DNA of 64,000 nucleotides from Euglena gracilis (taxonomy: Eukaryota > Euglenida > Euglenophyceae > Euglenales), in NCBI GenBank assembly GCA_039621445.1, contig CP154955.1, forward strand, positions 25,704,354-25,768,353, read 5' to 3'. The position numbers and the translations under genes were made by a program. Below, one piece after another: positions 52,101 through 61,419 of the stretch; within the stretch, counting starts at the first letter, position 1; each line of letters starts with the position of its first letter. The notes under the pieces are model-generated. The model searched no databases. It had not been told where the DNA came from and was given only the letters and a program-made list of their open reading frames with translations.

Positions 52101-55100
52101 AATTGACCCATAATGGCCAAAATGGGTGTAAAACTGGAGCTTTGTGGGAAAATTATCCCAAAAATGGTTCAATTCTCCAAAATATACAAAAAAAATGCTA
52201 GCATCGCCCAGCATCGCCCAGCATCGCCCAGCATCGGAACCCCGCCTCTGGTCTCCAAAAATCCAGCATCGCCCAGCATCGCCCAGCATCGCCCTGCATC
52301 GCCCAGCATCGCCCAGCATCATCAGAGGTGCTTGCCCACCACCAACGAAAGTGAAATTTGACAGGGTTTCAAATGATTTGCGTCTGTATTTGTCCAGTAA
52401 ACACATTTTCTGCAATTTGCATGTGATCAAGCCGATGGATAATGCGCGTTTGACATCTCTTGTCAACACGATGTTTCCTGGGGGAATTTACACCATTTCG
52501 GAGTAAGACTTCGACCCACAATTCCTGGGTTGAGCAACCTCCCCATTCCGACCCCTTCCGTTCAACCAACAAAACGACCCACACTGAGGCAATGGCATAG
52601 GGTGCCATACGGCAGATAGGCATAGGTATGCAAGTATATTGGTATGTAGGTTATGGGGAGCCTTAGTGTTGTGGAGTGGGTTCCCCATCGCTGGCCAGGG
52701 CCCTAGCGGGAGACGACAAAGCTCACCACAGAACAGAGGAAGATGGGCCCGACGCTGTCCAGGCTGCTGAGGAACGCCGCCGCCTCCACACTGATCCCCG
52801 CGCGACCTGCCCAGGGGGGGGGGGGGAGCGGCCCTGAAGATGACCAGTGCGTGTGGATGTGTGGGTGTGCAGGTGCGTAGGTGGGTGTTGGTGGGTGGGT
52901 GGGTGGGTGGGTGGGGGTTGTGGGTGTGTGTTGTGTGTTGTGTGTTGTGTGTTGCGTGCGTGCATGCGTTGTGTTACGCTGCGTGTGTAATGTGTCTGCA
53001 GGTGTGTGGGTGTGTGGGTGGCCCCCTATGGGGTTGTGTGGGTGGGCAGGCACCCCATATGATAAGCACCTCCTTGGGTTGTTAAAAAAGAGAAGCCTGT
53101 TTGGGAGATGAATGTGTGAGATGAATTTGTGAGATGAATTTCGTGAATGTGTGTGGGGGGTCATAATAAAAGTAAGGTGTGTGAGAAGCTAGCAAATTCA
53201 ATGGTTGCTATTCTTGAAATTGCAAGTGTCCAGTACAAGGTTATTCCGATGGAAACAGACAGTTTTGTTTGGTGCAATCTGAAGATGGAAGTTCCATCCA
53301 AACCTATAGTCAAGCCCAAAAATTTCCCCACTTTAGGCCATTTTAGGCCATTTTAGGCCATTTTAGGCCATTTTAGGCCATTTTAAGGTATAGGTGGGGG
53401 CTCTGAAAAACATAATTTGCGTCATTTTTGTCCTGAAAACTGTATCATAACGTGTGCAAACCTTCTCTCATTCAGTAATCAGAAATGTGCATCCAAAAAA
53501 GCATGCAAAATTCATGCACACTGGATAAAAACCATGGGAAGCTCAACGAATCTTAATTCATGCCCATGGAGGAATTCTAAACAGCAAGAATTTACGGCAG
53601 TGAAAATTTTTAACAAATACGTTGGACAGATATTAAAATTTCTTATTTTGCGCTACCAAAAAAGCGCCGCGTTTTTTGTTTTTTTTTTGTATTTTGTGAA
53701 ATCTACACCATTTTGTGGGATTTCACAAAAAGAAGTCATTGTTTCTGAAAGATGATCCTGTTGCCTGGTGAAATTCAATTTGATTTTGGCATTGCTTTAG
53801 CCATTTGGGCCTTTTTTAGCATAAATGACAGAGGATGGCAGATATCAAAAGGCAAAGCTGAGAGCAATTCCTCTTCTCCGTGTTTGTTTTCCCCTTTGGG
53901 GAAACGTAATATTAAACAGAAAACCCTCTGAACACGTTCATGAGAGAATTTCATTCATAATTTTTTGTGGTTGTTTGGTTCATTTGATCATTATTTGTGG
54001 TTCTGGAAAATCCCCAAAATTGTGCTGGTTCGTGATTTGAAAGAATCCCTGGTACCTAACGAATGAGCATACACATCTTTCAATTGAGATGTTTCCAACA
54101 TCTTTCATCCTTTTTTCCCCCATGCTTCCAAATTTGCGCTGTTTCATTATTTGCGAAACTGACAGCGTTGCACACCAAAAAAAGATGAGTAAGGAAAAAT
54201 ACAGCTGTCCAAACGTTCAAAGTTCAGCTACCAAAAGAAGCTTGGAGTCTGTGGATTTGGGGACTGACACCATTATTAGCAGGGATAAAAAAAAAGGGCC
54301 TTGTGGGGCTGTGCTCCTCCACCAAATCCACTGTTTGCTGTCCACATTAACAAGAGCCACCGAAAGTCATTGCCTGAATGGCTTTAGTTGTTCACATAAA
54401 AATTTGTTGTGCAACAGATCTTTTCCCGTTTTAAGCCATTTAAGGCCATTGCCATTTTAGACCATTTTAGGTCATTTTTGACCATTTTAGCTATAGGTGC
54501 CTGGTTCCATCCACAGCAACCTGCGGGCGTTTTTGTTCATATCTATTTTTTTGAGGGCCTGTCCTCACACAAACACACGGCAAGCGCGCGCGCACGCACG
54601 CACGCGCGCACACAAACACAACACACACACACACACACATCCAGAGCCGAACCAGGCCAATTTCTCCTTCATTTTCAATTAAACCTTCATTTTCGGGCCC
54701 CCATTGCATCCACCCAGGTTGCAAACAGAAGAACTTCCATCCAACCGATGTCTGTTTCTCGATATATTGCAGGGTGTTGCGAGGTTGTTGTTGCTGCTCA
54801 CGCAATTGTGCTCTGTGCTTCTGCATATTCGGTTGGTTTGTTCCGGTACCGGTTTGTTCTGGTTCTGTTGGTTTTAAGCAGCAAGATGGGTGGGTTGCGA
54901 CCCCCCGGAGCTCTCTCCCAGGTTGACAATACATCAACTTTAGAACCCCCAAATACACCCTTTGTGGCCAATTGCAAACCGGTTTCTGTAAAACTGGGAG
55001 ATCAATAAGCACGTTTAGCACGTTTTGTTGCACTGTTTCCGGTGATTTCCAGTGCTGAATGACCTCTACACCACTTTGTCATGCCACCCATTACAGACAG

Positions 55101-58100
55101 CCCCAAGACCCATTTGTTGCAAAGCCAGTAGAACAGTGAAAAATACAACGGTTGGATAACATTGGCGTTTGGGACTTGATGATCGGCATATTTATGTGTC
55201 CACAACAGCCAAGCGTGAGCTGAATTAATTTTCTGATTTGAAGTTGTTTTTCATCCGTGCACTTGTCAGCGGGGCTTTACTTTCCACAAAAAAAGTGACC
55301 CAAGAAATTGTTTTCCAAATTTGTGCCTTCGCTGGAGGGGGGCAGGGTACCTTTGATGTAGTCCGTGGAGATACCCCCGAAGATGTTGTGCACGTTGTTC
55401 AGCAGCACGTGCACGCCTCTGGCAGGGATGCCCACGGACCACCACAGGGGACGGGCGAGACGGGGGACCGACCTCGGCCCAACCTTGTGGGGGGGGAGGG
55501 TCGGTCCGGGCACCCCTGCTCGGTGAGCAGCCAGAACTGTGCAGGGAAGCTCCGCAAGTTGCGTGGCTTCAGCCCCCGGCGGGCAGCGCCGCACCCCGGC
55601 CGGCGCCTCTGCAGCCGGCGGCGAAGCCCCCCCCCCCCCAACGCAGCAATACCGTACGGCGCCGCCCGGGCCCCGGCTCATCAGCTCCCCCATGCTGCTG
55701 CTTCGCTCCACCTCCTCCGGGCGATGGCTGTGCTCCATGAGGAACAGTCCCAGGGACACGCACTGATGCCAGGCCCCCGCGCCGTGGGGCTGCCAGCAGA
55801 GGGGGGGGGGCAGTCCGATTCCGCGGATGAAAGAAATCAATCTCTGAAGAAAGAAAAAAACATGGAAAACTGTTGTGTCCGTGCACATTGAGTGAATCGC
55901 AACATTCGTGCAATTCATGTGAATGATTGCATCATCATCATCGTCATCATCGTCATCATCATCATCATACATCATCATTATCAGAAAGGATGGGGGTCCA
56001 GCTCAGAGGCTGGAAAATTCAGGGCTGGAGAAGGCTGCTTGATGACCCCCCCCCCCCCGCAGGAGTCCCTCAGCTGAAACTGGGGCCGACCAGGGTCGAA
56101 CTGGTCCAGACAGGACTTGAATAGCCCGGGGGGGGGGGGGGGGGCGGTCTCAGAGTGCAGTGGAATGCCGGCAGGCACTGCTCCTCCCTGGGGGTTTGCA
56201 CGTGGGCTGAAATTCACCAAATGGGCTTTTTCCAAGCTTGGAGCCTTCAGCACTGGAGCACCTTGGCCGAATGCCCAGACACTTTTGTCCAAACACTCCA
56301 CTCCCCCCCCCAGGCCCAAGCTGGGTGCCTTGGAGTGCCTGCCAAACAGGCAGTCCCCCCCCCTTCCCCGTGGGTCCAGAAAAGCCTTAGGATTCATCCA
56401 GAACCAGCAGCCAAAAGTCAAAAGAGCAAAAAAAAACAATCCTCAAATATTCCCAATTGTGCAAAAAAAAATGGCTTTGGGTCGAAACCTGAGCTGGTCA
56501 GCCACTTTTAGACAAACTGATTGACCAATTTTCTTGCATTTCGAAATACTTTTTTTTTGGGCCCGACGGGTGCTGGACCGGAATTAAACCTGACGAGTGG
56601 GGGGGAGGGGGGCAGGGCTGGAAAAAAGGCTGCTGGCTGGACATCCCCCAGGGGACACACACTCCAGTGGGTGCAAAACCCCCAACTTTTAAACAACCCT
56701 CCCCCCCCCTTTTCACCCCCCCCCTTGGGCCAACCAACCAAAAGACGACACATAAAACCCCCCCCTTGGAGATGAAAAAGGAAAGACGCCAGAGACTATT
56801 TCTTCGGACGCAAAACCAGGGCGGTCCTTAAGCAAATTTAAAAAAAAAAACTCCGCAATCCCAGCACACTCAGTGAAAAATATACAGGAAAATGGGCAAG
56901 AAATTTTTCAACGAGAACAAGTCGACATCAGGAAAAAAAATTGATTCCTGGCACCCTTGGACCATCGTCCATCCACCCAAATCATCAAAAACTGTGTTTT
57001 TCGACAGTTTAATTTTTGCCCCCGTTCAAGTCCCAGTCTGGCCCATAGCCAGCCCTATGGCCGAAAGGGGGGGCGGTCCTCAAGGAAATAAAAAAAAACT
57101 TCCCTGTCCCTTAAGGACCGCTCTGCGCAAAACACCCAAAAAAGCAATTTTCATGAGACCGACAATAATCAGAAATGCCATTTTGAACAAATTCTGCCAA
57201 TACTCGCCAGTTTGGGGATCGGATGTTGGCCAACAATTCCTTATCTGACACCAACCCCCACGCGTGAACCCCCCCTTCAGCTGACCAACCAAACCTGATC
57301 CTCTAAACCCCGCGGGGTTACAAGTTGGGGGGGGGTCCCTCACCTCCACACATGCACGTGCAATGCTACACAGCCGGGTGCCCTGTGCCGCGTGGGGCAT
57401 ATGCGGTGTGGCGCGGGGGCTGGCGGCAGGGGACTGGGCGGGAGAACAGGAGCAGCACCGCCCCGAACCACAGGGACGCCAGGTATGTCCCGAAGGCGGT
57501 CGCCAGGGGGGCCGGCAGCACCTTGCCCAGCCAGTTGGCGAAGGCGCGCACGCTCTCGGCCACCCCGAGGGACACGGTGAGGTGCTCCCGGCCGAAGCTG
57601 TGGCAGATGATGCCCCCCTGCGAGATGCTGACCGCCGCCTCGCCGGCAGGGCCCTCCGGACCTCCGGGCCAGGCTTCTTTTCAGACCTCGAGCCCCCCCC
57701 CCCCCCGCTGAGGGTTGGGCCCATGCAGGTATTTGGTGCTTCCGATGTGCTGCTGACATTTCTGTTGTTTCTGCTGTTGTTCTGGTGGCTGTTGTCCAGC
57801 CCCATCAACGGGGGGGGGATTCAACCATGCTTGTGCTTACCGACCGGCGGGGGGGGGGGGTGCTATAGGGTGCCTGGCCCTAGCAGGCACCCCCCGGGGG
57901 GGGGGGGGGGGTCTGGGGGGACCCAGAAAAATTTCATTGAAAATGGCCTTTTCCAGGCACCTGGCGCCTTCGGCGCCGGGGTCGGAGGGGGGTGCCTGCT
58001 ATGGGCAGGCACCCCCCAAAAACCCTACCCCCCCCCCCGGTGGGGGGGGTTGGATCGGGTGCTATGGGGTGCCTGCCCCTGGCACCCACCCCCCCCCCGT

Positions 58101-59677
58101 GGGGTAGGCACCCAACTAAGCACAAGCCTGGCTTCAACGCAGGCGAATCGCATAACTCAACCGAGGAAGGGGTCCGGTCCCCCTGCCAAGACCCCACTGG
58201 GATACAGCGAACGAAGCCCACAAGGATGCCAGAGACGGAGGTAGAAGCAAGGGCGTCCTCTGATGATGCCTCTCCCATTTGCCACTGTCCCTTCTGGGTC
58301 TTTTGCCACCTCAAAAGGCAGATCATCGCAGTGAAAACAAAACGCACAGGCAAAAAAAATCAGGGGAAAAAACCGCCGTGAACCCCGTCCGGGGCGGCCC
58401 TGGGGGCCCACGCCGTACAGGCAGCGGCCGATGAGGCCGTTCATCAGGCTGTGCTCCGCCACGCCGACGGTGAAGAGCACGTGGCCGAAGAGCGACAGCC
58501 CGGTGAAGAGCACGGCGGCGAGGTGGCCCCGGGGCGCTGTGGGGGCCCGTTTGGGGACACGGTGGGTGGACAGCGCTGCAGCCCGGGTCTGGGGGAGGAC
58601 TGGGAAGGCAGGAAACCCAGGAGGAAGTTACCATAGATGGGGGTATATGGCCATTTTTGGGTTGGCCACTTTTGGCCATTTTTGGACATTTTTGGGGCAC
58701 TTTTGGGAATTTTTAGGCATTTTTGACCGCTTTTCGCCATGTTTGGTCGCTTTTTTGGCCACTTTTGGCAACTGTTGGCCACACTTTGAGAAACAGGGTC
58801 TGGTCGAAGGCAGGGGAAACAGCCGCAAAGCAAATGGACTGGACGACTTTTCTGAGCAAAAAAAAACAAACAACGGCCAAAGCCCCCCACCCCCCTGTCA
58901 AGTTGGACAAGAGAAATAATGGACACCAGGTCCACAGGGACTCACCAAGGGGTTACCCCCAGACCCCCTCCCTCCCCCCCGGGGGGGGCACACCCCCCTT
59001 CTCCTCCTTCTCCTCCCCGGTGTGCCGGGGGTCCCACAGCGGCCTGGGCGAGCCCCGATGTAGTCCACGGCCAGGCCGGAGACGATGGGGCCGACGGCCA
59101 ACGCCCAGTCCGAGGCGGAGAGCAGGGCCCCGAACTCCGTATTCGTCAGGTGGAGCGCCTTGTCCGCCATGAAGAACGGCTTCAGCGGCCCCGCCCGCGG
59201 GCCCCCGGCCGCCCGGGCCGTGCAGGGACTGGAAAGGAACTGTGCAGGGACTGGAGAGGGAAAGGCCGCAGCGAGAGGCGATGGTTGCGGAGGGGGGGAT
59301 TCCGTGTGACACGGGTCGGTTTGTGTGCCAGGACACCCCCCCCACCGGCCCCATGCGTGGTTCGGGTGTTTTCCCCGCCCGCTTTTCTTACCCGCACATC
59401 AGGTCTCCCCAATCACATGATAAACCCCCCTGACGTCGTCATTAATATTTGGAGCAGGCACGGTCTTCAGATTTGTGTGTGTGTGTGTGTGTGTGTTGGA
59501 GCCGTAGATTAGCATTTATGGGACGACCGCTGCCGGCCGGGGCCCGGGCACGAGGTGCTTCACATAGTGCCCGCCGATGGGGAGGAAGGCGGCCAGCATC
59601 ATGACCCAGAGGCTCGGTGGGTGGAGCCTCGGGGGCGCCACGCCCCGCCGAAACTTCGACGGGAGCACCCGAGGCAT
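39493..59677 (-). CDS. MFSD1-like major facilitator superfamily transporter
   Basis: Twelve-helix transporter; animal MFSD1 is a lysosomal dipeptide exporter, and the substrate here is inferred only by similarity. Exons: about 59525-59677 (start MPRVLPSKF, first helix [20 protein letters not shown]), 59041-59179 ([20 protein letters not shown], then VDYIGAR), 58412-58536 ([26 protein letters not shown]), 57435-57653 ([20 protein letters not shown], then the [14 protein letters not shown] helix), 55658-55762, 55514-55566, 55351-55418, 52727-52806, 43022-43188, 40288-40359 and about 39493-39800 ([13 protein letters not shown], a long helix and a polar tail). Nearly all junctions agree in phase; 59041 uses a GC donor. 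The order of motifs (GxG after helix 4, SFG..HL, NxxLG near the end) follows MFSD1. The 52727-to-43188 junction is out of phase, so a small exon is probably missing in that 9.5 kb intron, which carries the telomere-like array. Confidence 0.8.
39898..40125. repeat. GTGGT/GTGCA/GTGTG microsatellite-like tract
   Basis: Degenerate five-base units (GTGGT, GTGCA, GTGCG) running into (GT)n at 40095-40120, in the MFSD1 intron after the 40288-40359 exon. Confidence 0.9.
41285..41600. repeat. TTTATACCGACCCCCCC minisatellite
   Basis: About 16 degenerate units of CCCCCATTTATACCGACC(C/T), roughly 17-20 bp. Related ATTTAAACCGACCCC segments occur at 48800-48840, 49270-49320 and 49795-49890, and AAATGGG complements near 50165-50235. 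Confidence 0.85.
41650..41975. repeat. Tandem duplication, unit about 165 bp
   Basis: GGGTTTCGGGCCAA, GTCGAAAAA(A)CGCTC(T/G)TTTTC, TTCGAAAACAGTTTTT and TCGATTTTC(T/A)TC occur in the same order at 41668-41815 and 41820-41965. Confidence 0.75.
42050..42785. repeat. Left outer arm of the inverted repeat around the telomere-like array
   Basis: Reverse complement closely resembles 50085-50770: CTTGGTG(T/C)GCACTGGATGCA, AGGGATAAG with GGTAAGAGCGAAGCCCTGGG in complement, CGGGAACCGGCAGATTATCA, TTGGCTGCCAACACGCCTGG and AAACGGCCATTTTGGTGGTT. A 223-codon minus-strand open frame here is broken in the other arm, so it is not treated as a gene. The outermost 80 bp also resembles 9020-9150. Confidence 0.85.
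43735..44095. repeat. Left inner CCGCGGCCGG palindromic element
   Basis: A run of near-perfect palindromes (GGTAGGGCCGCGG...CCGCGGCCCTACC, GGTCGCGGCCGGCCGCGGTC) from TCATTCACGGGAGGTAGGGC to CAACCTCCCATGACTGTCCG. Its right edge CCTCCCATGACTGTCCGAGC reappears inverted at 48070-48095. Confidence 0.85.
44170..47970. repeat. Interstitial telomere-like array, CCCTAA and CCCGAA units, 3.8 kb
   Basis: The plus strand is almost entirely six-base CCCTAA or CCCGAA units with scattered variants (CCCAAA, CCCTAT, CCTAAA). Roughly 44170-45900 and 47510-47970 are mostly CCCTAA, and 45900-47510 mostly CCCGAA. Orientation is constant throughout, so it is not a head-to-head telomere fusion. It lies in the 9.5 kb MFSD1 intron between 43188 and 52727. 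Repetitive Gly-Leu and Arg-Val open frames here are artefacts of the unit. Confidence 0.97.
48070..48445. repeat. Right inner CCGCGGCCGG palindromic element
   Basis: Begins GCTCGGACAGTCATGGGAGG, the inverse of the left element's edge, continues with five palindromic blocks such as GGTCGCGGTCGGCCGCGGCC separated by ACCAAAAAAATGC(A/T)TTTGGT, and ends CTACCTCCCGTGACATCCCA. Confidence 0.85.
48850..49300. repeat. AATGCGCAAAA-rich dispersed repeat, copy 2
   Basis: See 25370-25800; both are A-rich with conserved CCCCAAAAC(G/A)TGCAAAAATG and GGCACCAAATTT. This copy is bordered by the inverted relative of 20095-20290 at 49265-49425. Confidence 0.7.
49440..49750. repeat. Degenerate repeat of AAAATTNGGCATTTGC
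   Basis: About 12 units of 20-25 bp built on CC(A/C)AAATT(T/A)GG(G/C)(A/C)TTTGC(A/C), with the A/T-rich core conserved. Confidence 0.7.
50085..50770. repeat. Right outer arm of the inverted repeat around the telomere-like array
   Basis: Inverted partner of 42050-42785, with single-base indels that break the open frame of the left arm. Confidence 0.85.
51060..51500. repeat. CACTTTTGCCCACTTTTGCTGCTTTTTGAC minisatellite
   Basis: Units of about 12 and 24 bp made from CCACTTTTG and GCTGCTTTTTGA repeat across 440 bp of the MFSD1 intron. Confidence 0.9.
51690..52035. repeat. 18-bp minisatellite, CATCTTGTCCAGCATCTG
   Basis: About 19 units with variants (CTTCTTGTCC, CACCTTGTCC). The unit length keeps frames open and yields Cys/Ser/Ile-rich spurious proteins on the plus strand and Asp-Lys-Met-rich ones on the minus strand. 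Confidence 0.95.
52068..52340. repeat. Dispersed repeat with CCCAGCATCG units, copy 2
   Basis: Same order of segments as 30508-30795. It ends CATCATCAGAGGTGCTTGCC. Confidence 0.85.
52850..53040. repeat. GTGGGT/GTGTGTT simple-sequence tract
   Basis: GTGGGTGGGTGG (52885-52915) followed by TGTGTGTTGTGTGTTG (52923-52950) and GTGGGTGTGTGGG, just upstream (minus sense) of the 52727-52806 exon. Confidence 0.9.
53060..55340. other. Long MFSD1 intron, no gene recognised
   Basis: AT-rich sequence with GGCCATTTTA tandem units (53335-53385, 54428-54490; also seen at 12615 and 40690) and a CA tract (54615-54640). Open frames on both strands are short, AT-rich and show no domain. Confidence 0.5.
56817..57125. 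mobile_element. hAT-like MITE with 8-bp target-site duplication
   Basis: Ends CAGGGCGGTCCTTAAG and CTTAAGGACCGCTCTG form terminal inverted repeats, and CGCAAAAC flanks both sides (56809-56816 and 57126-57133). Inside: a GTCCATCCACCCAAA segment and a CAAAAA(C/A)TGT(G/T)T segment shared with 61972-62285. About 309 bp with no coding capacity. It lies in the MFSD1 intron between 57435 and 55762. Confidence 0.8.
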
Positions 59678-61419
59678 CCGGGCTGGGGAACCTGGAAGCA
59701 GATGAATGGAGGGGAGGAGAGGGGAGGCCGGTGCACATGGCTGGCGGCCGGGAGGCACGGGTAGTACAGACCGGTCAGTGATCAAAGGTGACAACAGCAC
59801 CTTTCAACAGCACCGTTTTGGCAGCATTCAGCGGCATACGTTGCTGTCAGGCGTTCGGTGCACTCCAAAGAAAAAACAATGAAAATGAAGCATCACTTTT
59901 CACCATATGGTACTGGCTCGGGATAACAATCAACGTTGACGGATACAAGCATACACTGAGAGTGAGGTCCAAGACACAAGCCAAGTCCAAATAACATCAG
60001 GAGAGGGATGTTATTTGGGCTAGTTTAGTGCACAGAGTTCTCTCCCACCAAAGAAAGGATCTCTAATAACCCCCCTCTCAAGTAACCCCCCTTAATAAGT
60101 GCACGGGTGCGCACATTTAAGGACGTAGTTTCGGACCCCAAGGGGTGTGCTTATTCGGGCAAAGCAGAACATACTTGATTTTCCACCACTCTTTTTCAGT
60201 TTTCCCAGTCTTGTGATGTCAAGGTATGAGTCAAGTGATTATGTGTCAAATTTGGGTTTGGACGATAGAAATATTTGGTCTGAAAAGGACAGTTCTGAGG
60301 ATTGTGCGTGCTTTCCGACCTGAGATGTGACAGTGATTTCGCCTTTGGGGGGGTGCGCACTTTTTAGGGAGGCAGTTTCGGACCTTTTGGGGGGTGCGCA
60401 CTTGTTAGGGCACTGCGCACAATTAGGGCACTGCGCACTTATTAGGCGGGGGGTTTAATACATCTCCAATACCCCTCCAACACAATTATGCCACCCCTTT
60501 GGGGATTTTCGAGCATCCAAGGAAATATAAAGCCCTTTCGAAATTCAGAAACTCAGGTTTTTCAACTTCTGTCCACTTTAATAAAAAAAAGGAGCGATCT
60601 TCAGGCCCCTTTTGGATCAATGAATTCGAGTTTATGTCAATGTCAAACACGTGGTGATTGTGTGAATTTTTCATTCCCACTTTGTGTAAGTATTCACCAT
60701 TCAATGAAAATATAATTTTATCAGAACGTATCAGAATCAGTACGTTTTTATATTTTTGGTGTTATGGCTCAGAGGGTTTTTATTCCCCAGCCAAATAGAA
60801 TCCCCTGTCCTAACTGTTCTCATAAGTCTGAAATCCCAGTTTGCAACCCCCAAATATAAATCCCCGCAGTTTTGTATTAGGCAGGATTTCAAGACCTTCA
60901 CAGGGTTTTATATCTGGGGGTTTTACATCTGGGGGTTTATCTTTGGGGGGGAAAATTAAATTCCCATGAAAAAAATGCATATTTGTTTTCCGACAATGTT
61001 GCCTTCGTTTTCCTGAGAATTCACAAGTTTTAGGCAAAAATCCAGTTGGGGACTATTTTTTGGACCAAAGGCTGTCAAATTCATAAAACTATCACAAAAT
61101 GGCACACTTACATATTTTCCTATCTTGCGCCGCTGGCATGGCAGCTGTCGGCGCTTCCCTGGAGGGGTGGTTTATCTGGTCGCCAAGCAAAGCCCCAAGG
61201 GGGGTATATTTGGGGGGGGGGGGTTGGGGGTATTATACAGTTGTAATTTGGGGGGGGGGGGGACTTGGGGGAGGTATGCTCTCTTTTTTCAAACAAAATC
61301 ATCAAAGGAATTGAGGCAAGGGCGAGGCTAATAACAACTCTGGGCATGCGGAATCAGTGTTTTCAACTTCATCTGTCACGATGTTATGTCAATGTGCCTG
61401 TGCAAATGTGGCTGGATAC
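59678..61419. other. Intergenic region between protease and MFSD1
   Basis: Contains a minisatellite of GTGCGCAC(T/A)T(A/T)TTAGG (60090-60450) with AGTTTCGGACC-G(n) segments, and a dispersed repeat (61030-61275) related to 17120-17370. No exon was recognised; the last protease exon should lie here. Confidence 0.4.
60090..60450. repeat. GTGCGCAC-TTAGG minisatellite
   Basis: GGTGCGCACATTTAAGGACG, GGTGCGCACTTTTTAGGGAG, GGTGCGCACTTGTTAGGGCA, CTGCGCACAATTAGGGCA and CTGCGCACTTATTAGGCGGG, two of them preceded by AGTTTCGGACC. It lies 0.4-0.8 kb upstream of the MFSD1 start. Confidence 0.7.
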
